NCBI GenBank assembly: GCA_963702235.1
Contig: CAVPBZ010000026.1
Location: 62,001-126,000, forward strand
DNA length: 64,000 bases
Direction of reading: 5' to 3'
Source of the DNA: PALSA-505 sp963702235
GTDB lineage: Bacteria > Actinomycetota > Actinomycetes > Streptosporangiales > Streptosporangiaceae
In this document: piece after piece, positions 60,897 through 64,000 of the stretch
How the letters are laid out: every line of letters starts with the position of its first letter
How positions within the stretch are numbered: position 1 is the stretch's first letter
Notes under the pieces: generated by a model
Databases searched by the model: none
Told to the model about the DNA's origin: nothing
What the model saw: only the letters and a program-made list of their open reading frames with translations
Position numbers and translations under genes: made by a program

Positions 60897-62461
60897 TCAG
60901 CGTGGCGGGCCGGCCAGGACGCGCAGCGTGCGCAGGGTGGGGTCGGCGGCGTAGGCGATGCGGGTGCCCTCGGCCGCCAGCTGGTGCAGTGCAGCGAGCA
61001 GGTCAGGCGTGATCAGCTCGCCCGGAGCCAGGATCGGCACGCCAGGCGGGTAGGCGGCGATGAGCTCGGCGCTGATCCTGCCGGGCGCCTGGGCGGACGG
61101 CACCGTAGTGGCGGGCGCGAAGAAGGCGGCCCGCGGGTCCACCACGGGCTCCGGGACGAGGGTCCAGCTGACCCGGGTGGCGGCAGGGCGCGGTGCGCCC
61201 GCCCCCGCGCAGATGGCGCGGCCGAGCACGTCGGTGAGGCGGCCGACCGTTTCGGCTGAGTCGGCCACGGTCACGGTGGCGACCATCGTGTCGCGGTCGG
61301 CCATCTCCAGCGGCAGGCCGGCGGCCTGCGCCGCGATCTCGACGACGGTGCCGTCGGCGCCGCTGCCGGGCAGGCTGAGCACGAGCTTGGCCGGGTCGAA
61401 CCGGCCGGGCGGGAAGTCGCCAGGCCCGGGCGCGGTCACCCCTGGGCAGGCGGCGACAAGGCGTGACCGGGCGTCGGCGACCAGGCCGGCGAGCGGCCGA
61501 GCAACTGCTGTCCGCGGGTGGCCAGCAGGGCGCGGGCGCCGTCGGTGCTGGCCAGGATCGCCCCGGCCGGGCTGGTGGTAGTGGTGGCGTCGAATGCGGC
61601 CTCCAGCCGGCTCGGCGACAGGTGACCGGTGCGGGCCAGGACCAGCGCGGCCTGCCCGTAGGACGGCAGCGTCTTGTGCGCGCTGATCACCATCGCGTCG
61701 GCGCCGGCCGTCAGCGCGTGCTGCGGGTAGTCCGGGTGGAAGCCGAAGTGCGCTCCCCACGCCTGGTTGACAAGCAGCGGGACGCCGTGGTCATGGGCAA
61801 CCACCGCGAGCGCGGCGACGTCGGCGACGGTGCCCAGGTAGCTGGGCTCCGTTACCCACACGCCCGTCGCGCCCGGGGCCGCGTCCAGCGCGGCCGCGAG
61901 CTGGCCGGGGGTCGGGCCGAGCGGCAGCGTGGTGGCCGGGTCACTGCGCGGCGGCAGCCACACCGGCCGCAGCCCCGCCAGGACCAGCGCGCTGAACACC
62001 GACCGGTGGATGCTGCGGGCCATAATCACCTGATCGCCGGGACGCCCAGCGGCCAGCAGCAGGGCCTGGTTGGCCTGGGTGGCGCCGCCGACGCCGAACC
62101 GGCACCAGTCCGCATGCCACAGCTGCGCCGCAAGCTCCTCGGCCCGCGCCAGGGTGCCGCCGGTGAGCTTCAGCGTGTCCATCCCGCCGTACAGGGGAAT
62201 GTCGCCGTCGGTGACCAGTCCGAGGCCTGCATCCAGGGTCCGGCCGCGGCGCTTGTGACCCGGCACGATGAACGGCATGTCGCCGCGCCCCGCTGCCGTC
62301 AGGAACGCGGCGAGCAGCGGCGCGTCCGCGGCGAGTCCCGGTCCGGTAGCAAGGGCCCGTGCGTCCGCGGCGAGTCCCGGTCCGGCGGCAACCGCCCGTG
62401 CATCCGCGGCAGGGCGGCCGCCACAGCCATCTGTTCCTGCGGTCATCCGCGTCACACCCAT
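60897..62461 (-). pseudogene. PLP-dependent Orn/Lys/Arg-type decarboxylase, frameshifted
   Basis: From ATG 62461 (or 62446) the frame reads FIVPGHKRRGRTLDAGLG, GVGGATQANQALLLAAGRPG, VIMARSIHRSVFSALVLAGL and the PLP-lysine motif MVISAHKTLPSYGQAALV, then leaves the family near 61480 (GQQLLGR). The next frame supplies the C-terminal domain (PLAGLVADARSRLVAACPG, YPPGVPILAPGELITPDLL) to 60897. One missing base in the CTCGGCCGCTCGCC area explains it; total about 520 codons. It would make a polyamine or diamine. It overlaps the regulator gene by 10 bp, so the pair is coupled. Confidence 0.85.
62322..62414. repeat. 39-bp tandem repeat in decarboxylase N-terminus
   Basis: Two full 39-bp units (62322-62360 and 62361-62399) and part of a third encode Ala-Ala-Gly-Pro-Gly-Leu-Ala-Ala-Asp-Ala repeats ahead of the catalytic domain. 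Length is a multiple of three, so unit gain or loss keeps frame. Confidence 0.75.
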
Positions 62462-63432
62462 CCGCGCTGGCGTGCTTCCATGCCGGCCTGGAACCGGCTG
62501 GACACGTTGAGATCCTGCATGAGGCGCCGGATGTGCCGCTGCGCGGTGCGCAGGCTGCAGCCCAGCGACCGGGCGATGCCCTCGTCGGTCAGCCCCGCGG
62601 CCAGGCAGGACAAGACCGCTGTCCTGGTTTCATCCGGCTCGCCGGCAGCTGCGCCGGCCGGATCCTCGCCGAGGAACGACCGCAGCGGTATCGCCCGGTC
62701 CCACTCGGCCTCGAACATCGAGATCAGCGACTCGAGCAGGTCACACGGGCGCACGATGAAGGACGCGCTGACCGCATTCTGCCGCGTGTTGATGGGGATC
62801 ATGGCCATCTTGTCGTCCACGATCCACAGCTTGGTCGGCAGGTCCGGCCGTACCCGCACCTGCTCGCCGGCGGCCAGGGCGTCCCGGATGTCACCCTCCA
62901 GCCGGCCCGGCCACATGACGGCCTGGGCGCTGTAGACGACGCGGTAGCTGATGCCCTCGCGGATGCGGGTCGCCTCCTGGTTGATGTTCTCCTCGGGCGA
63001 CACGACGTAGGGCGGCCGGTCGAACCCCCTGATCTGGTGCTGCGCGGCGCCCGGCAGCTGGCCGGTACGACTCCTGATGTTGCTCTCGCCGGTGATGATT
63101 TCCACCAGCTCGGCCGGATGGTGCTCGCGCGACGCCTCGTGGAAGGCCTTCATCAGGTCGCTGGTGCCCAGCCGGGCCTGCCGCAGCTCGTCCTCCCGCT
63201 TGGCCAGCAGCGGCTCGACGGCGATGTCGGGCGCCACGGCGATATAACGCGCCTGCCTGCCGGGGAGCCGGTTGGCCAGCCCCTGGCGGACCAGCTTCTG
63301 CAGATCCCGGGTGGCCTGCTGCGAGGAGACCGAGCCGTAAGCGGCCAGCTCGGTGACCGTGGACCGCGGGCTGTGAATGAGAACCGTGTACAGGTCCTCT
63401 TCGCTAGATGACAGGCCGAGCGCTTTGAACAT
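62452..63432 (-). CDS. TrmB-like/LuxR-type HTH hybrid regulator
   Basis: A 326-residue regulator. The first 70 residues look like a TrmB-type winged helix (LGLSSSEEDLYTVLIHSPR, SSQQATRDLQKLVRQGLA). A middle domain about 90-250 resembles the phospholipase-D-like/effector part of TrmB-related proteins (YVVSPEENINQEATRIREGI). The last 60 residues are a LuxR HTH (GLTDEGIARSLGCSLRTAQRH). It is immediately upstream of, and overlaps, the decarboxylase gene, so it may control polyamine formation. Two DNA-binding regions in one protein is characteristic of this actinobacterial group. Confidence 0.82.
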   Translation of the reverse strand: MFKALGLSSSEEDLYTVLIHSPRSTVTELAAYGSVSSQQATRDLQKLVRQGLANRLPGRQARYIAVAPDIAVEPLLAKREDELRQARLGTSDLMKAFHEASREHHPAELVEIITGESNIRSRTGQLPGAAQHQIRGFDRPPYVVSPEENINQEATRIREGISYRVVYSAQAVMWPGRLEGDIRDALAAGEQVRVRPDLPTKLWIVDDKMAMIPINTRQNAVSASFIVRPCDLLESLISMFEAEWDRAIPLRSFLGEDPAGAAAGEPDETRTAVLSCLAAGLTDEGIARSLGCSLRTAQRHIRRLMQDLNVSSRFQAGMEARQRGWV

Positions 63433-63589
63433 GAGACGACTCCGCTGTCAGTGGCGGTAGTCCGCCATGCGGCGCGTACCCGCCGCTGCGGCACCCTTGC
63501 GTCACGTTACTGGACGGTACACCATTTTCTGCATACCGGCATTGCGTCCTGCGGAGGCGAAACCGACACCCGGAGGTGCCGCGCTCCAG

Positions 63590-63898
63590 ATGATCCTTGA
63601 GCCAGCACGTGCCCCCTCAGCACTGCCTGCCGGGAAACAGACCCTGGCGGGCGCCGCGGCACCGGGCACGGATCCGCAACTGGCAGCCAACGCGGAGATT
63701 GCCGGGCAGATCGAGCGTGCCTATCCCGGCTACCACGTCTGGATCTCGGACGCCGGGTGGTGGTACGCGACCCGTAAGCACTCCTGGGCGCGCGGTCAGT
63801 CGGCGACCGTGCATGGACCTGGGCCTGGGGAACTCTCCGGCGCACTGGCCGAAGAGGAAGCCGACACGATAGGCCGCGCCATGGCCGGGGCGTGGTAA
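63590..63898 (+). CDS. small conserved hypothetical protein
   Basis: A 102-residue protein from ATG 63590; GGAGGT lies 12 nt upstream, so an upstream non-ATG start is possible. The core AYPGYHVWISDAGWWYATRKH is shared by short actinobacterial proteins of unknown function. No signal peptide. It is divergent from the TrmB/LuxR gene. After its stop the last 100 bases of the window show no clear gene. Confidence 0.5.
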   Translation: MILEPARAPSALPAGKQTLAGAAAPGTDPQLAANAEIAGQIERAYPGYHVWISDAGWWYATRKHSWARGQSATVHGPGPGELSGALAEEEADTIGRAMAGAW

Positions 63899-64000
63899 GC
63901 GCAGTCAGGCGCTCGCGGATACCGGACCTGGTGGGCAGGGTGTGCCCAGCGATGTGTCCATGACGCCGGCCAAGCTGCCGCCGCGGAGATTACTTTCCGC

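Noticed and set aside
1..64000. CRISPR arrays, rRNA or tRNA genes
   Set aside because: No regularly spaced direct repeats with unique spacers and no tRNA or rRNA landmarks were seen by eye; a tRNA scan was not possible.

Overview
The window is high-GC DNA from an actinomycete. The signs are GTG/CTG starts with strong Shine-Dalgarno sites, a PIG-L amidase of the mycothiol type, a mycothiol-S-transferase-like DinB protein (DUF664), an LLM oxidoreductase, an MpaB-type oxygenase, an SSI-type protease inhibitor, and many Ala/Pro-rich secreted proteins. The genus cannot be fixed from the sequence. The left edge cuts an AtuA-family gene. The right edge ends in unassigned DNA.

Layout. 0-21.8 kb is mostly single metabolic or secreted genes: AtuA-like and SnoaL-like proteins; a flavin disulfide oxidoreductase with all the diagnostic residues of 2-oxopropyl-CoM reductase/carboxylase (XecC); a secreted trypsin-like protease; a LysR/MFS divergent pair; a large secreted alpha-helical-barrel glycosidase-like protein; enoyl-CoA hydratase; amidohydrolase; a GNAT/acyl-CoA-synthetase fusion lacking most of its ATP-grasp; PPK2; arginine deiminase; and an MreB-like protein. 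21.9-37.9 kb was once one catabolic locus: DapA-family aldolase, sugar-type ABC importer (lipoprotein plus two permeases), SDR, GntR regulator and a convergent D-2-hydroxyacid dehydrogenase. Copies of one short palindrome (arms TTGT/ACAA around 2 bp) precede the aldolase, the importer, the regulator and the dehydrogenase, so this looks like a GntR-controlled sugar or sugar-acid regulon.

The dehydrogenase gene is split by an 8.1-kb Tn3-family transposon (29575-37677). Its ends are matching terminal inverted repeats starting GGGG, and it is flanked by a perfect 5-bp duplication, GGTGC. Deleting the element plus one GGTGC restores the dehydrogenase reading frame across the junction. The element holds a decayed tnpA, an intact serine resolvase with a res-like repeat region, a GT-B glycosyltransferase, a DinB protein, a broken [4Fe-4S]/CDGSH-type gene, and a nested IS982-type insertion with perfect 21-bp ends.

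37.9-54.8 kb is chromosomal: a LON-substrate-domain protein, a second broken IS, a PNPOx-like protein, AlkA-type glycosylase, a DUF952-DUF985 fusion, an MpaB/UbiB-kinase translationally coupled pair, a Tat-exported phosphoesterase, a mycothiol amidase-like enzyme, a broken sialidase-like protein, and a divergent HTH/SDR pair that both lost their 5' ends. 54.9-57.8 kb is a MerR/ABC transporter operon bracketed by inverted repeats and an IS remnant. The last part holds an SSI-like inhibitor, a GGDEF cyclase, a Uma2 pseudogene, and a frameshifted Orn/Lys/Arg-type decarboxylase with an overlapping TrmB/LuxR-type regulator.

Many genes are interrupted by single-base shifts, several in homopolymers. 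Some may be assembly errors rather than true decay, and this is flagged where it applies. All identifications come from reading motifs and recalled family features; no searches were run.
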